A stretch of 64,000 nt of DNA. Source: Candidatus Thiothrix putei. Lineage in GTDB: Bacteria; Pseudomonadota; Gammaproteobacteria; Thiotrichales; Thiotrichaceae. The stretch spans positions 1-64,000 of the forward strand of contig CP124756.1 in assembly GCA_029972225.1 (NCBI GenBank), written 5' to 3'. Each line of letters begins with the position of its first letter. Position 1 is the first letter of the stretch. A program made the translations under genes and the position numbers. Shown here one piece after another: positions 8,415-17,556 of this stretch. The notes under the pieces are model-generated. The model was not told where the DNA came from and did no database searches. It worked only from the letters and a program-made list of their open reading frames with translations.

Positions 8415-8881
8415 AGTTAAAAACAATGTCATCGTTGGCTGTGCTGACAGACATATCAAATACTTAGGGGATACTCACTCAGGCAAGAAGCATGACAAGA
8501 AAATTGCCGATGAGGAGCAGACCCAATTACCGGAGGGTTCTGTGATTTTACGTGATTTAGGCTTCAAGGGGGCTGACATGGGAAAAGGTGTCACCGTCAT
8601 TGAGCCAAAAAAGAAGCCACGGAATAAATGTCTGACCCCACAAGAAAAAGAAGAAAACCGTCAAATTTCTGCCCGCAGGGTAGTCGTTGAACATATCATC
8701 AGTGGTATTAAACGCTGCCGATGCCTGAAAGATGTGTACCGTAATTTAAAAGATGACTTTGATGACCAGATTATGGAAATTGCTTGCGGACTACACAACC
8801 TGAGAAACTCCATGCGAAATCCAATCTATTGAAAGTTTTAAAAACTTTTCGATAATTATTATTTATAGATAATGCCTATTA

Positions 8882-9029
8882 AGTAGCCACTCACCAAAGC
8901 GGGTTCCATTGGGAGCCATCATTGGTGCGGTAAGGGTGTTGCCAGTCTGCTTCAGGAGCCCGATGCCCCAAGGACTGGATACAGGAATTTCAGCGAATCC
9001 ATCGCCATCAAAATCACTTTGGTGTTTCA
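8882..9029 (-). pseudogene. N-terminal fragment of an FG-GAP/VCBS-like protein
   Basis: An ATG at 9029, after a GGAG site, opens a frame reading MKHQSDFDGDGFAEIPVSSP and then IGLLKQTGN. The DFDGDGFAEIPV segment is the calcium-binding FG-GAP/VCBS repeat motif, here without a signal peptide before it. The frame is cut after about 49 codons by the IS5-type element, beside its TATTA target duplication. It lies downstream of the giant-gene pair on the same strand and may once have been part of that transcription unit. Confidence 0.55.
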
Positions 9030-9047
9030 TTGTTAACTCCTTACATA

Positions 9048-9170
9048 TCAGTGTTGACTAGCACCCGCAGGTTGGCGGGGCGCGGAAGGTGTTGTCGTCA
9101 AGCAAAGTCCAGCCCGCGCAGTCACACACCTCTTGGCCGGGTTAAGTTCCCTGTATTTCTGATAGTCCAT
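9048..9170 (-). CDS. possible small protein (40 aa)
   Basis: Starts MDYQKYRELNPAKRC after a GAAAGG-like ribosome site and ends at TGA 9048. It lies between the giant gene and the FG-GAP fragment, all on the minus strand. The second half (LTTTPSAPRQPAGASQH) is not distinctive, and an alternative frame in the same stretch is also open. Weak support; the 168-base gap may simply be noncoding. Confidence 0.2.
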   Translation of the reverse strand: MDYQKYRELNPAKRCVTARAGLCLTTTPSAPRQPAGASQH

Positions 9171-9197
9171 TACCTTTCTCCATTTCTGATTTTATGC

Positions 9198-12100
9198 TTA
9201 AATTTCAATAACATCGGTGTATACCGTGCGTGTTGGAGGGCGGTTTATAGCGAGTAATGCCCCTACCTCCGCCGTCCGCAGGTCTTCCTCAAGGACTTCT
9301 TCCTCTTGTATGAGCAGGCGGAAACGCTGGCTGCCCCGTGCGGAGGGCAAACGGATTTCACCCATCCACACGCTCGCCGCCAGCGTCACATGGCTGGGGA
9401 TAAGTTGGGTTGGTGTTCCGGTGGGGAGCCATGTTTGCCCCTGTGTATCTGTCGGGTCGAGCATTTCAGTCCGCACCATGACAACAGAAGCAAATGCCAG
9501 TTTCTCCGAGATGCGCCATCGGGTCGGGGCGATCGGGAAAGTCCCTGATACGCTCAGATGCACCATACAAGGGTCACGCGGATCACTCACCACGGTGGCG
9601 CTACGGTCGGGCGCAAGTTGGATAAAGTCAGCCAGTGTCACCCGCGAGAGTTCCACCCCTTGTACTGAACAAGGCTGGTAACGTGCCAGTGCCAGCCGTA
9701 CAAACGGGAAATAGGTCGGGCCGGTATCCATCGGGATGTCGCAATACCAAAGCTGGCGTTCTTGGTCGAAACTCACCGGATGGGCAGCAACCGCCACCCG
9801 CGCTGTACTGTTGGCAAGCTCCTCCAATGCCAAGCCGCTTTCCCTCACCGTGGCGGCGGGGAAATGATGCAAACTGGGGACAGCATAAGTCCCGTGCGAA
9901 ATCCAGATCGGGTCATAGCCCCATTGGGTGACTACCGCCGCCAAGCCATTGGGCAAGGCCAGACTCTCAGTCATATGGTTGTAGTCCAAGCGCAACGCTG
10001 GTACTGGTGCAATCACCACGCCTAGCATTTCACCATCGCCGGATGAAAACCACGGGCGGCGCAAATAGACCCGCACACTCCCACCCCAGCGCTGGCTTTT
10101 GACCACGGTGTTTGCCTCTGGAGGTTGGCTGGCAGTGACCGGCGGTTTGCCATGCCAATCGGGTTCATGTGCCAGTTCCCAACCAAAAGTGGGGATAATG
10201 TAATCAACATCCGGGGCGGCAGGACGCGCCGAACTGGGAATGTCGAGGGTGACAGGCTCCAGCCCTTTTACCACCCCATCAGATGCCTCATCCACAAAGC
10301 AGTCAGCAAACAAGGTGGTGGCAGTGGCGTGGTAGGTCACCCGGCGGTGGCGGCTATCCCCAAACTCTTGGGTCTTGCCTGCACAAGACAGTAGGGTTTG
10401 CAATGGTGCGGTGTTGGTCACATAAAACGGGCTGGCAAGCTGTTCTTTACTCCATTTATCATCCACCCGGTCGAACCACGATGCGCCCACCTCAACCTTG
10501 CCGGTACTCGCGGCGTGGACTTGCACCTGCCCACTAAACGCAATACGGGTTTCACCGGGCATCCTAGGGGCAGGGGCAAATTGCTGGAAGCGCGGTGGTT
10601 CCAAGGGGCGTTGCACCGCATGGCTCAACACCAATTCCCGCCACGGGGTAAACAGCCAATGCCCACCGCTGAGCGCCAGTTCCTGAAGTTTTGCTGCCCG
10701 CTCCGGGGTGGTAGCTTCCTTCAACCAAGCCCAGATACCCAGCAATGCCAGTGCTTGCGGTGAATCCAGCGCCTGTGGCAAATCCAGCGCACTGCTGACC
10801 CGCAGCCGCAACACTGCCGCCTTGGGCAGGGTAACAGTAAGAACCTGTGTGGTTTCATCCCACGTATACGCCGGTTTGCCTTCACTTAGCACCAGTTGGA
10901 ACGGTGCTATATTAGGCCAAACTGCCGCAGATGACTTGATGAGCAACGGGTCAGTACGTCCTGGCAAGCCCCGGATGGCAGTAAACCGCGCCAGCGGGTC
11001 AGGCAAGTACTTCATATTTACATCCTGCAACGGCGATGCTGCCCATTCTGGAAAATGCGCAGCATCGCCACTGCGCTCATTGATCAGGTCATACCAATTT
11101 TTGCCATCCGGCGGCGTTGCCTCAAACATCCCATGCCGTTCCGCCATTTCCTGCGCCACACGCGGCGGCACAAACCAGCGGGCTGTCGTATCCGCCGTCG
11201 GCTTCAAATTATCCTCTGGCATGTGGTTATGCGAGCGGATCACCAGATGCTCCAGCGATTCCCCCGCGACATACCCCTTCAGTGGTCGGGTCGGGCTAAT
11301 GACAGCCGCCATCACCGGAGCGGCAACTGGCTCATAACGGCGGAACGTGATTTCTGGGAAAGCGCCTGTCAAGCTGGTTTCACCGTTGCCGCATTTTTTG
11401 CCATTTCCCGCAAGGTCAACTGCCCGCGCCCGCAAGGCATAGGTGCGCCCATACCGCAGCTGCGGCAAGGAATTGGCGACAACCTTGCAATCCACCGACA
11501 GGCGGCTATCCGCTGGTACTTCAGGCGTGCCTTCTCTGGGGAGATCAGACTTGTCGGTAATCGCCCGCCCCGGTTTGCGCACCGCAAGGCTCCAGCCATC
11601 CCAATGGATCAGGGCTTCATGCAGGCGCAATTCCCCGGCTGGCTCCGGTTGCCCCGCTTTCTCATTCGGGCTGGTGAGTGCGGTGGTGACGACACCTTCC
11701 CCCTTATAGGTCTGGGGATAAGTGGTAAATCCTGCCCCCTCACGCACCCGGTAAGACTCCACGCGCTGGCACAGCGAACGCCACGGCCCGGAACGCTGGT
11801 CTTGCGGCCCTGCCCGTAATACCCGCACATCCACCGCCAAGCCTTTGGTCAGGTCTTCCGCATACAGGGTCAACTCAGGAGCCAGGGGAGGCCGGGGAGG
11901 GCGTGGAGGAAAGGGTGGGCGCGGAGTAAGCTGGTCATTCAACTTGCCGCTATTGCTGATGATTTGCTGGAAGCCTTCTGCCCGCCCGGTCTGGATAATG
12001 CTGATGCCACCGCTACGCAAGGCAGGCAAACCCAGTGAATCAGGGGCCTGCACCGCATTGTCCGCATACTTGCGCCGCCCGTTCTGTGAGTGGACGGCAC

Positions 12101-13127
12101 TATCAATAAATTGGCTGTATTTGAACGCCGCGTCATCAACATCCAGCGTATTCACCCAATAATTGCCCTTGGACAAATCCAGCAAACCCTCGGTATAGAC
12201 CCCCGGTGTTTTGCTGGCAGCACAGAAAACGCCAGCCCCCACATTGATGTCAAATACCGTCCACGGGGAAACCGCTGTGGGCATCAGAGGCGTTGGTGTC
12301 ACCCTGAGCTTGCGCATGGCAAGGGCAACCGTATCAATACCGGCGGGCAGCTCACACACCATATCCAGCAGTAACCCGACACGTTGCAACAGGTAAGGGT
12401 AATCATCCAGCAAGCTCACCACCTCATGGAAATCAGGCAACAAGCGCGGCGGCAACATGCCGTATTTTCCCTCTTGGGGGGAAAAGCGGTAAAACTCCTG
12501 CGCTTGCATCAGGTCGCGGCATAGCTGGGGTGGTTGGGATTTTAAAAACCCTTGGGTACGCAGCTCGGTGTTAATGTCATCGCGCCATTTTTGCTGCCAT
12601 TCAATATCGGTAAGCTGCTTTAAGTCTTTCAGGCTACCCAAATACCCCGGTGGTGCCCCCCCCGATTCCGTTCTGCCAAGGTCACCGACCAGATAGGGAA
12701 TAAAAGGCAGTTGCTCAGGGCTATGCAAACCGGCTGCCTGCACCGCAGCTTTCACATGCCCCAGCACATTCCCCACCGGGAAGGAGCGGATGGGGATACC
12801 CCTGAAATCCGATTCCTTGAAGTTATAGCTGTGGATCGGGGTATTTGGCGGGAACAGCTTGGCCCATAGCCCAGCATCACGCTGCACCGCGTGCGGATCA
12901 GGATTGGGGCTGGCGGGTATGTCCTGCTGCTGGTGGGCAAACCGGACAGTGAAAGTCGGCAGGTTCTGCGTCCATGCGGCAAAAACCCCGGCATCCTTCA
13001 AAGTCATGGTATGGTTCCCCGGCTCCAGCCTTGGCGATACCTTGATGGAAAACCGTAACTGACGCCGCCCATCTGCCAAGGAAACGATACCGTTAGGCAA
13101 TACAGTCCAAATGATGGTTTGTTTCAT
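9198..13127 (-). CDS. giant unrecognised protein (1,309 aa), second of a pair
   Basis: The start is placed at the ATG at 13127, 8 bases after AAGGAG, rather than at 13133, which is only 2 bases away from it. The gene overlaps or abuts the stop of the upstream giant gene, so the two are translationally coupled. There is no signal peptide or membrane segment. The N-terminus (IIWTVLPNGI, LRFSIKVSPRLEPG) is followed by a globular region, a Pro/Arg linker (PRPPFPPRPPRPPLAPE, near residue 410), a fibronectin-like segment (LRYGRTYALRARAVDLAGNG, about 600) and a long beta-rich C-terminal half. I do not recognise the family. Large cytoplasmic-looking proteins in a cluster of exported ones suggest an assembly, toxin or scaffold role, but nothing visible shows which. 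Confidence 0.75.
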   Translation of the reverse strand: MKQTIIWTVLPNGIVSLADGRRQLRFSIKVSPRLEPGNHTMTLKDAGVFAAWTQNLPTFTVRFAHQQQDIPASPNPDPHAVQRDAGLWAKLFPPNTPIHSYNFKESDFRGIPIRSFPVGNVLGHVKAAVQAAGLHSPEQLPFIPYLVGDLGRTESGGAPPGYLGSLKDLKQLTDIEWQQKWRDDINTELRTQGFLKSQPPQLCRDLMQAQEFYRFSPQEGKYGMLPPRLLPDFHEVVSLLDDYPYLLQRVGLLLDMVCELPAGIDTVALAMRKLRVTPTPLMPTAVSPWTVFDINVGAGVFCAASKTPGVYTEGLLDLSKGNYWVNTLDVDDAAFKYSQFIDSAVHSQNGRRKYADNAVQAPDSLGLPALRSGGISIIQTGRAEGFQQIISNSGKLNDQLTPRPPFPPRPPRPPLAPELTLYAEDLTKGLAVDVRVLRAGPQDQRSGPWRSLCQRVESYRVREGAGFTTYPQTYKGEGVVTTALTSPNEKAGQPEPAGELRLHEALIHWDGWSLAVRKPGRAITDKSDLPREGTPEVPADSRLSVDCKVVANSLPQLRYGRTYALRARAVDLAGNGKKCGNGETSLTGAFPEITFRRYEPVAAPVMAAVISPTRPLKGYVAGESLEHLVIRSHNHMPEDNLKPTADTTARWFVPPRVAQEMAERHGMFEATPPDGKNWYDLINERSGDAAHFPEWAASPLQDVNMKYLPDPLARFTAIRGLPGRTDPLLIKSSAAVWPNIAPFQLVLSEGKPAYTWDETTQVLTVTLPKAAVLRLRVSSALDLPQALDSPQALALLGIWAWLKEATTPERAAKLQELALSGGHWLFTPWRELVLSHAVQRPLEPPRFQQFAPAPRMPGETRIAFSGQVQVHAASTGKVEVGASWFDRVDDKWSKEQLASPFYVTNTAPLQTLLSCAGKTQEFGDSRHRRVTYHATATTLFADCFVDEASDGVVKGLEPVTLDIPSSARPAAPDVDYIIPTFGWELAHEPDWHGKPPVTASQPPEANTVVKSQRWGGSVRVYLRRPWFSSGDGEMLGVVIAPVPALRLDYNHMTESLALPNGLAAVVTQWGYDPIWISHGTYAVPSLHHFPAATVRESGLALEELANSTARVAVAAHPVSFDQERQLWYCDIPMDTGPTYFPFVRLALARYQPCSVQGVELSRVTLADFIQLAPDRSATVVSDPRDPCMVHLSVSGTFPIAPTRWRISEKLAFASVVMVRTEMLDPTDTQGQTWLPTGTPTQLIPSHVTLAASVWMGEIRLPSARGSQRFRLLIQEEEVLEEDLRTAEVGALLAINRPPTRTVYTDVIEI

Positions 13128-13129
13128 GA

Positions 13130-16100
13130 TCATAACTCCTTGGCGAAGGCTGTTTGATAAGAATCCCAGTCTTGAGGGGGCATCACCTCGGCGAAGCTCA
13201 GATCTTTAGACCCCCCCGCCAGTTCACGCCTGATGTGCAGGGTGACGCTCTTGCTGAAAAACGCGACTTCCACTTTGATGCTGGCGCTGACTTCGCCCCA
13301 AGCCACCTTGCTGCTGGTTTCGTAACTCAGGCTAAGCTCGTAATTCACGCTGATGCAGATCAGCCCCAGCACCTCCATTGCCCCACTGATGCGCACATAA
13401 CCGCTCAGCACGGCAGACTTGGTGTCTGCCCCTTCGGCAAACCCATATTTGATGTAAATGCCCCCCATGACACTGACGCCACCGCTGGCAACCCCCAGAT
13501 TAAGCTGGATGCTGGCACCGAAGCCCAGTGAAACTTCCAGTATGTCAACCCCATCCGGGCCTACCGTCAGTGCCACAAAGCCTTCACCCGCAAACAGCGA
13601 GACTGTCACCATGAAGGGGGCGTGGCGTTCAGACAGGGCGAACCGCGCCCGCATGGGGTCGCCGGTAAACGGCAAGGTAATGCCCGCCGACAGTGCTAGG
13701 TTTTGCAAAGCAAACGCGCCAATGGCAATGGAGGGGATAGGCAGGCTGTAACCAGCGGTGATGCCGTTACTGTCCACCCTGACGTATGGCGGGTCGGAAA
13801 AGTGCGCCAGACCGAGCTTGTCTTGAATGGCGGAAATAAACGCCAAAGCCCCGTCCTTAGCAAACTCCATTCCGTCGCCATCCAGTTCGAGATGGATGAT
13901 GGGTTTGGAACCGGGTACGACCTTATAACTAAACTTTCTAAACTTGATGGTTAAGACCTTTGCCAGACTAATGGCAAAGTTTTGAAGCTCGGCAGTCATT
14001 TGGGAACTATTTTTGCCATCCGACTTAACACGATTTTCTACCATCAAGTTTAGACGGCAGTCATTGCCGGGTATGAAAATATCGTTTGCAATCAAGAAGG
14101 GGGGGGCCGTTTTCCATTGCAAACTGTAAATAGTATCCTGCCCGTCCTGTTTCGTTACCCATTGGGGAGCTGCGGCGAAGTCTGTGACACTTAGTATCCC
14201 ATTCAGCCTGATACCGCCCAGCAGCTTGGCTTGTAAAGCATTACTAAAATAACTGGCTGGATTGAAGGAACCTTTTTTTATGTCCTCCAGTGGGTCAGTG
14301 GGGTGACTCTCATTTATCCCAAATGCCCCGATCCAGCGGGAAATTCCCCCAACTTTGATATTGGGCGTTGCCAGTGCGCCGATTTTGTCTGGCTTATTGT
14401 CTTTGCCGAACGCCAAATCAAAAGTAGCGTCTGCCTTGAAAAACAGCTCGCCCTTGTTATTTCCCCCAAAACCTGCGTCGGCATAGGCTTGTGCATAGGT
14501 AAATAGCTTGGCTTCCCCTGCCCCGCCCAACTGGCGCAATACTGGCAACACGACAGAGGCTGGCGTAAAGGCCAGTTTGCCACTGCCGTCCACATAGGCC
14601 ATGCTGGGGTTTAAGGGGCGTTTTGCGTCGGCATCCCCCGTGATTTTCAGGACATTGCTGCGGATGGCTGCCAGCGTGATGCTGTTCACTTCACAGGCCA
14701 CGGATTGCTTCCTTTCCGCATTGTTGGGGACAAAAGCCAGCAATTGGTTCATGAAGTCATACGTGCTCTTGCTTTTTTGGGCAATCAGTTTGTCAAATGT
14801 GGCGGCATCGACCTGTTCAACAACAAAAGCCAGCGGTGCCATAAACTCAACACTATTCCCGTCCCTGTCTACTGCCCGCAGGTTAAATTTGTAATCTCTT
14901 TTATTTACCTTGGGCCAGAAAGCTTTTTTACTTCCACCCATGTAGTCCGGGTCATCCTCTGAGGGAGGCACTGGGTTTGGGTTATCTAATAAAGAAGTCA
15001 CTTGGGTCAGTATTTCCACCCGCTCAAATGGGAAACAGCGCCGTAACTGTTCAGCTAACCCAGCCCCGGCGTTATCTGCTGGCAAAGGGAAAACCCGTTC
15101 TTTCTCCCTCACGGTAATAAAGTATCGTTTGACCAAACGTGCTTCACGGTAGCCCATTGGCGGCCTGTTGATAAACTTCCGTTCCGTAATTTCTTCGTAT
15201 ACTGCCCTGTGTCCGAACGGAAAAAGATAGCCCTTGTATACAGCCCTGACAAAATGATCCCGACCCAGCGTGGCGATATGCCGCCATAATTCTAAACTTC
15301 CTTCCTTCCACGCCCCTTTCAAATCAAGCCATGCCCCCATACTGGATAGCATCAGGTTGTAGCTATTGACAGGTTTTTCATTGATTGAACTATTTACTAT
15401 ATCTTGTCGATGTTTCTGGTTTAAAGCATATGTCGGCAAGGGTAGTTCTGAAGACTCTTGTGCATAATCCTTAGCCCAGATAGCCCTGACATTGGGTGTC
15501 CTGCCCTGCTTATCGCGCAGGCGTACATGCCACAGCTCGGTATGGTTACTGTGCCCAACGGGTATGCGGCTGCCTTCCCACACCCCATTCTGGTCAGGCG
15601 ACAGGAATAGACGCACAGGTGCTTCAATGGCGGTTTCATCCGCTGCTGGGGGCTGGATGGAGGCCGGTGGGCGGGGCGTTTCTGGGGTAAACGCGGATGC
15701 CGCTAAACTGGGGGATAAATTGATGATCGACAACCCATGAATGCTAGGGTCAGTGACCCACCCCAATAGCAATTTCGCGTCAAAATTACCGTTGCGGATC
15801 AACTGCCACGCCAACCGGCTAGGCTCAGCACAGACAGATTTGAACGGCAAAGGCTGGTCATTGGAAATAGTCCCATCTTCTGCTTCATGGGAACACGCTT
15901 CCGCGATGCTTTGTGTCTGGAAATAAACCGTTATAGTCGATTTCTCGCCCAATAGCGCCATACGTTCCAATCGTGGCACGGCGCTGCCTTGTGCCGTCAA
16001 GCGGATGTGGTTAAAACGGAATTGCAACAGCAGCAGGTCTTGATGCCGTTGGAACTTGGCTTGCCAGTCTGCCGGGAAAATGATTTTGGCAGGTTCTGTC

Positions 16101-17449
16101 CCCGTCAGCCGCACCAGCACCACACCATATTCCGCCAATCTGGGTTCATCGCTGCCTAACGCCACAATGGCGCTCGCGTCAGCGGGATAACCCACAGGTT
16201 CCGCCGTCAAACCGTCTGCCCTGACCATGCTCTCCTCAAGCACATAGCGCAGCCCGTATTCCTTGTTCGGCAACAGGTTGGGATGCCCACAACGGGTTCG
16301 CCCCATACCCCAGTTCAGCAACAATAGCGGATGCTGGGGCACACCCAAGCGCAGGCTGACGTATTGGCTATGCAGCCATTGCGCTTCGGTGGATAGGGTG
16401 GCAATCAGTGCCTGTTCCAGCACTGCCCCATCCCGTTGGTAAACGGCAAAATAACCGGGGCGGAACAGCGGGATTGCCAATGGCGCGGCATTTTTCCCTA
16501 ACAAACCGCCGCCCAGTTCCATCTCCAACCGTGGGGCAGGCTCATATTGGCTGATGGCGGCGATAATGCGGTTCATCCCGAAAAAGATCGGCTCGATGGG
16601 GTTTTGCCCCGCCGGGACAGGTTCCCATGCGGTTATTTGCAGCGCCGAGTAAACCGGGGAACCCTCACGGGTGCGCCATGCTGCCTGCCCCTCACCCTGC
16701 AACGCGAGGTTAAACCACGGAACACCTTTCCCATGGCCTAGTGATAATAAGGTCAGGTGGCTATCGTTGCCTTTGTCGAATGACAGCACTTCTGGGGGCA
16801 ACAGGTTAATGGTCAGCAGATTATGCTCAAGGTGGGTTCCTAAGCCCTCAAAAGTCACCTGTCCGCTAATGGCAAACGTCCACGAAGGGTAAAAATAAGC
16901 CTGATAGACATCAGCAATAGACAATTGCCCATCTAGGCCGACGTTACAGACTGCCCCGACCTGAAGTAGGTTTGAGCTAGCCTTCTCGCCATAGTTGAGC
17001 CAACGTTCCAAGTCAACATCTGCCTGAAACCCGCCCCACTTGAAACCCAGCCGCATCTGCCAGCGCCCTGCCTCCTCACTGATGGTCAGCGACAAATCGG
17101 CGGGGATCAATGTGCCGGGGAAACAGGCATTTTCTAGCCGGATAGCTTTGCCGTCATTGCTGACTGCCAAGGTTGGCGTGCCAGCAAAGCGTCCGGTATC
17201 AATATCCCATAACAGTTGATCACCTTTAAAAAACAGCAAGCGCCGCCGGTATTGCCTCAATTCAATTGCGCCAAATTTGATGATTTTGGGTCTTTCTGGG
17301 AGGGGGGTGATGTATCTGAGTGGAGGGAGTACTTTCCATTCCTTCAGGCTACCGTCCGGTTGGCGCGAAACTAGGAAGTGACCTTGCCGTTCGACACTGA
17401 CCGACCACTGGCTGGCAATGGAATCCATCCTGAAAGCGTGATCTGACAT
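13130..17449 (-). CDS. giant unrecognised protein (1,439 aa), first of a pair
   Basis: The start is chosen at the ATG at 17449 (MSDHAFRMDSIASQWSV), 6 bases after AAGGGGG; the longer frame to 17497 begins over the predicted promoter. No signal peptide is visible. The N-terminal and middle parts are mixed alpha/beta. The last 250-300 residues are a run of Gly-rich alternating beta strands (for example SLGFGASIQLNLGVASGG, VSVMGGIYIKYGFAEGA, LSGYVRISGAMEVLGL) that could form a solenoid or barrel-like sheet. The coding end is coupled to the second giant gene (stop TGA overlapping ATG). Its promoter carries regulon site 1. Function unknown. The pair is conserved in form with other paired giant 'hypotheticals' I recall from actinobacteria and myxobacteria, but I cannot name them. 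Confidence 0.75.
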   Translation of the reverse strand: MSDHAFRMDSIASQWSVSVERQGHFLVSRQPDGSLKEWKVLPPLRYITPLPERPKIIKFGAIELRQYRRRLLFFKGDQLLWDIDTGRFAGTPTLAVSNDGKAIRLENACFPGTLIPADLSLTISEEAGRWQMRLGFKWGGFQADVDLERWLNYGEKASSNLLQVGAVCNVGLDGQLSIADVYQAYFYPSWTFAISGQVTFEGLGTHLEHNLLTINLLPPEVLSFDKGNDSHLTLLSLGHGKGVPWFNLALQGEGQAAWRTREGSPVYSALQITAWEPVPAGQNPIEPIFFGMNRIIAAISQYEPAPRLEMELGGGLLGKNAAPLAIPLFRPGYFAVYQRDGAVLEQALIATLSTEAQWLHSQYVSLRLGVPQHPLLLLNWGMGRTRCGHPNLLPNKEYGLRYVLEESMVRADGLTAEPVGYPADASAIVALGSDEPRLAEYGVVLVRLTGTEPAKIIFPADWQAKFQRHQDLLLLQFRFNHIRLTAQGSAVPRLERMALLGEKSTITVYFQTQSIAEACSHEAEDGTISNDQPLPFKSVCAEPSRLAWQLIRNGNFDAKLLLGWVTDPSIHGLSIINLSPSLAASAFTPETPRPPASIQPPAADETAIEAPVRLFLSPDQNGVWEGSRIPVGHSNHTELWHVRLRDKQGRTPNVRAIWAKDYAQESSELPLPTYALNQKHRQDIVNSSINEKPVNSYNLMLSSMGAWLDLKGAWKEGSLELWRHIATLGRDHFVRAVYKGYLFPFGHRAVYEEITERKFINRPPMGYREARLVKRYFITVREKERVFPLPADNAGAGLAEQLRRCFPFERVEILTQVTSLLDNPNPVPPSEDDPDYMGGSKKAFWPKVNKRDYKFNLRAVDRDGNSVEFMAPLAFVVEQVDAATFDKLIAQKSKSTYDFMNQLLAFVPNNAERKQSVACEVNSITLAAIRSNVLKITGDADAKRPLNPSMAYVDGSGKLAFTPASVVLPVLRQLGGAGEAKLFTYAQAYADAGFGGNNKGELFFKADATFDLAFGKDNKPDKIGALATPNIKVGGISRWIGAFGINESHPTDPLEDIKKGSFNPASYFSNALQAKLLGGIRLNGILSVTDFAAAPQWVTKQDGQDTIYSLQWKTAPPFLIANDIFIPGNDCRLNLMVENRVKSDGKNSSQMTAELQNFAISLAKVLTIKFRKFSYKVVPGSKPIIHLELDGDGMEFAKDGALAFISAIQDKLGLAHFSDPPYVRVDSNGITAGYSLPIPSIAIGAFALQNLALSAGITLPFTGDPMRARFALSERHAPFMVTVSLFAGEGFVALTVGPDGVDILEVSLGFGASIQLNLGVASGGVSVMGGIYIKYGFAEGADTKSAVLSGYVRISGAMEVLGLICISVNYELSLSYETSSKVAWGEVSASIKVEVAFFSKSVTLHIRRELAGGSKDLSFAEVMPPQDWDSYQTAFAKEL

Positions 17450-17485
17450 TGTATGCCCCCTTGCCGTGAATAAAACATTGTCTTC

Positions 17486-17549
17486 ACGGTAAACCACCCA
17501 GAGGGGCAGCCATTAGGATTTTTTTGCAAAGTGTTAGCAGTTTTTTGCA
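17486..17549 (-). promoter_or_regulatory. regulon promoter, site 1 (giant-gene operon)
   Basis: On the plus strand, TTAGGATTTTTTTGCA (17513-17528) and TTAGCAGTTTTTTGCA (17534-17549) are direct repeats exactly 21 bp apart. Read toward the gene on the minus strand, the repeats are followed by 19 bp and TACCGT (17491-17486) as a -10 box. No -35 box is evident; the repeat occupies that place. The gene starts 37 bp further on. Confidence 0.75.
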
Positions 17550-17556
17550 GGCATTT

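Larger units (their letters stand above)
6535..8832 (+). pseudogene. IS5-type transposase interrupted by another IS
   Basis: The first half (6535-7032) encodes 166 residues ending GKKKAHTV. The second half (8419-8832) resumes with KNNVIVGCADRHIKYLGD and ends RNSMRNPIY. Joined, they give a roughly 300-residue transposase with an N-terminal helix-turn-helix region (FDLPQSVANHWIHRL) and DDE residues (LIIDGTERRIQRP, VILRDLGFKG, VVVEHIISGIKR), the pattern of IS5-group enzymes with a DDE_Tnp_4 domain. GTT is found on both sides of the insertion (7030-7032 and 8416-8418). Inactive as it stands. Confidence 0.8.
6423..8876 (+). mobile_element. IS5-type element (about 1.07 kb) carrying a nested IS
   Basis: Left end GACATTATCTATAAA (6423) and right end, as reverse complement, GGCATTATCTATAAA (8876) form imperfect inverted repeats. 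TATTA flanks both sides (6418-6422 and 8877-8881) and is a likely target duplication. A second complete IS (7033-8414) is inserted in its transposase gene. Without that insert the element would be about 1,070 bp. Confidence 0.75.
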
